Positions 7,323-7,970 of a stretch of DNA of 7,970 bases are shown here, in pieces. The notes under the pieces are model-generated. The model worked only from the letters and a program-made list of their open reading frames with translations. It searched no databases and was not told the origin of the DNA. The stretch's first letter is position 1, and every line of letters begins with the position of its first letter. The stretch is from Wolbachia sp. (GTDB lineage: Bacteria > Pseudomonadota > Alphaproteobacteria > Rickettsiales > Anaplasmataceae). The stretch is taken from positions 1 to 7,970 of the forward strand of contig JAIXMJ010000037.1 in assembly GCA_022836975.1 (NCBI GenBank), in the 5' to 3' direction. Position numbers and translations under genes: made by a program.

Positions 7323-7329
7323 CACTACC
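7315..7329 (-). repeat. Terminal inverted repeat, transposase 5' side
   Basis: The reverse complement reads GGTAGTGTCGACATT, identical over 15 bases to the repeat at 6496-6510. TCGACA within it probably also serves as the -35 box of the transposase promoter. Confidence 0.95.
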
Positions 7330-7331
7330 TA

Positions 7332-7835
7332 GGGAGGAATAGCAAAGTATACCATAAATGCAGTAATGTAAATATTTAGGACCAGTGCACCGTGGACAAT
7401 CTGATTCTGGTCATTGGAAGCAGGAGAGTGGCGTGATCAGGGGATATTTATTGAAAATTTTTATTGATCTTGAATGGCTGATCCACATACATTAAAGTAG
7501 ATAAAGCTGGACTTGGAGCAAAAGAAAAAGATCAAATGATAAGTGGGACAAAAGGGCAAAGGTCCGTAGATGCGCATGGTATGCCGGTCAGAATCAGAAG
7601 GTTCCAGACATTCAGGCTAACTCAAGATATAGGCCTTATAAGCTTGCGACACGCATGTATTATAGATTTAGCAAGAAAATCAAGCATAAACCCTGTAATT
7701 CCACCAAAGAGGAACAGGAAAATTCCAAGAAAAATAGATAAGGAGCTATATAAACTGAGGCATAATACATTTCAAAAACTTAAAAAATGGCGATGCTTAA
7801 AATGCACGATCGTATATGGCGGGCTTTTTCCTTAA
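7332..7835 (+). pseudogene. Decayed IS5-family transposase, different from the intact IS next to it
   Basis: Transposase pieces appear in order across three frames: KYTINAVM then IFRTSAPW (7345-7395, with a stop between them), DLEWL (7466-7480), and from 7494 a longer run KVDKAGLGAKEKDQM followed by VDAHGMPVRI, INPVIPPKRNRKIP and DKELYKLRH to the stop at 7835. These match IS5-family transposases of the VDAHGMPVR / VIPPKRNRK / YKLRHLVENTF type. The segment with the second Asp (ADKGYD-like) is lost (DLARKS stands there), and the LVE of the third motif is deleted (RHNTFQKLKKWR), removing the catalytic Glu. The 99-codon frame from 7536 is only the tail of this relic. The N-terminus is missing where the intact IS ends at 7329. 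Non-functional. Confidence 0.85.
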
Positions 7836-7911
7836 AGCATTAGGCCAAAACTTATGCTCTATACTTTTTTGATTTTTTAACTATCTGACCTACCATTATT
7901 AAGATGGCATA

Positions 7912-7942
7912 CGTACTGTGCTACTCAGTACGAAGTTTTTTT
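7912..7942 (+). terminator. Rho-independent terminator, no intact gene upstream in view
   Basis: A perfect 7-bp stem CGTACTG/CAGTACG (7912-7918 with 7926-7932) closes a 7-nt loop and is followed after AAG by seven T (7936-7942). The T run makes it a + strand terminator. The only + strand coding sequence before it is the decayed IS5 transposase ending at 7835, so it may be a leftover of that element or of a gene displaced by IS activity. Confidence 0.6.
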
Positions 7943-7970
7943 GATAGTATGAGTTTGCTATTGACAATAT

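Larger units (their letters stand above)
6496..7329 (-). mobile_element. Complete IS5-family (IS427-like) insertion sequence, 834 bp
   Basis: The element is bounded by perfect 15-bp terminal inverted repeats GGTAGTGTCGACATT, and TA lies on both sides (6494-6495 and 7330-7331), the target duplication typical of this subgroup. Inside are two overlapping frames on the minus strand that make one transposase by frameshifting. Length, ends, target and two-frame design all fit the IS427 subgroup. All parts look intact, and the near-identical copy end at 1-111 shows that the family is or was recently mobile in this genome. It is inserted among older IS remnants. Confidence 0.93.

Noticed and set aside
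7536..7835. 99-codon + strand open frame as a standalone gene
   Set aside because: It is the in-frame tail of a decayed IS5 transposase that lacks the second Asp region and the catalytic Glu motif, with earlier pieces in other frames.

Overview
The window looks like a stretch of chromosome from an obligate intracellular alphaproteobacterium, most likely in the Rickettsiales (a relative of Wolbachia, Rickettsia, Orientia, Ehrlichia or Midichloria). The grounds are the strongly AT-rich sequence, an alphaproteobacterial-type ComEC ending in RPW-, a short PutA without the ribbon-helix-helix domain, an initiator tRNA wedged between protein genes, and decayed insertion sequences beside housekeeping genes. 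Genus cannot be fixed from the sequence alone.

Layout. Bases 1-111 are the 3' end of an IS5-family (IS427-like) element on the + strand. Bases 112-254 hold nothing I can recognise. A housekeeping block follows: comEC (255-2216, -), initiator tRNA-fMet (2251-2324, +), pdxH (2326-2895, -) and putA (2889-5846, -). The protein genes all point the same way, and putA/pdxH overlap by 7 bp. The tRNA runs against them: it ends 1 nt before the pdxH stop, and its probable promoter covers the comEC start codon. From 5847 to about 7840 lies an insertion-sequence graveyard: a shattered IS481-like transposase (5975-6380), the first bases of an IS5-type transposase (6394-6493), a complete 834-bp IS427-like element (6496-7329, -) of the same kind as the one at the window start, and a decayed IS5-family transposase (7332-7835, +). 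The last 130 bp hold an intrinsic terminator with no intact gene in view.

How the genes fit together. putA and pdxH are probably one transcription unit, led by a promoter and G-rich ribosome-binding site just upstream of putA. comEC may depend on read-through across the antisense strand of the tRNA. Nothing links proline catabolism, PLP salvage and ComEC functionally; the order looks like ordinary genome compaction.

The most interesting content is inside PutA. The 985-codon frame is fully open, yet several active-site residues conserved in the family are replaced in both catalytic domains, including the Tyr-to-Ser change (E. coli Tyr540) tied to proline/hydroxyproline discrimination. The two same-family IS copies in inverted orientation flank the whole housekeeping block and could drive its inversion. 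I found no convincing evidence of a new defence, toxin or other undescribed multi-gene system.
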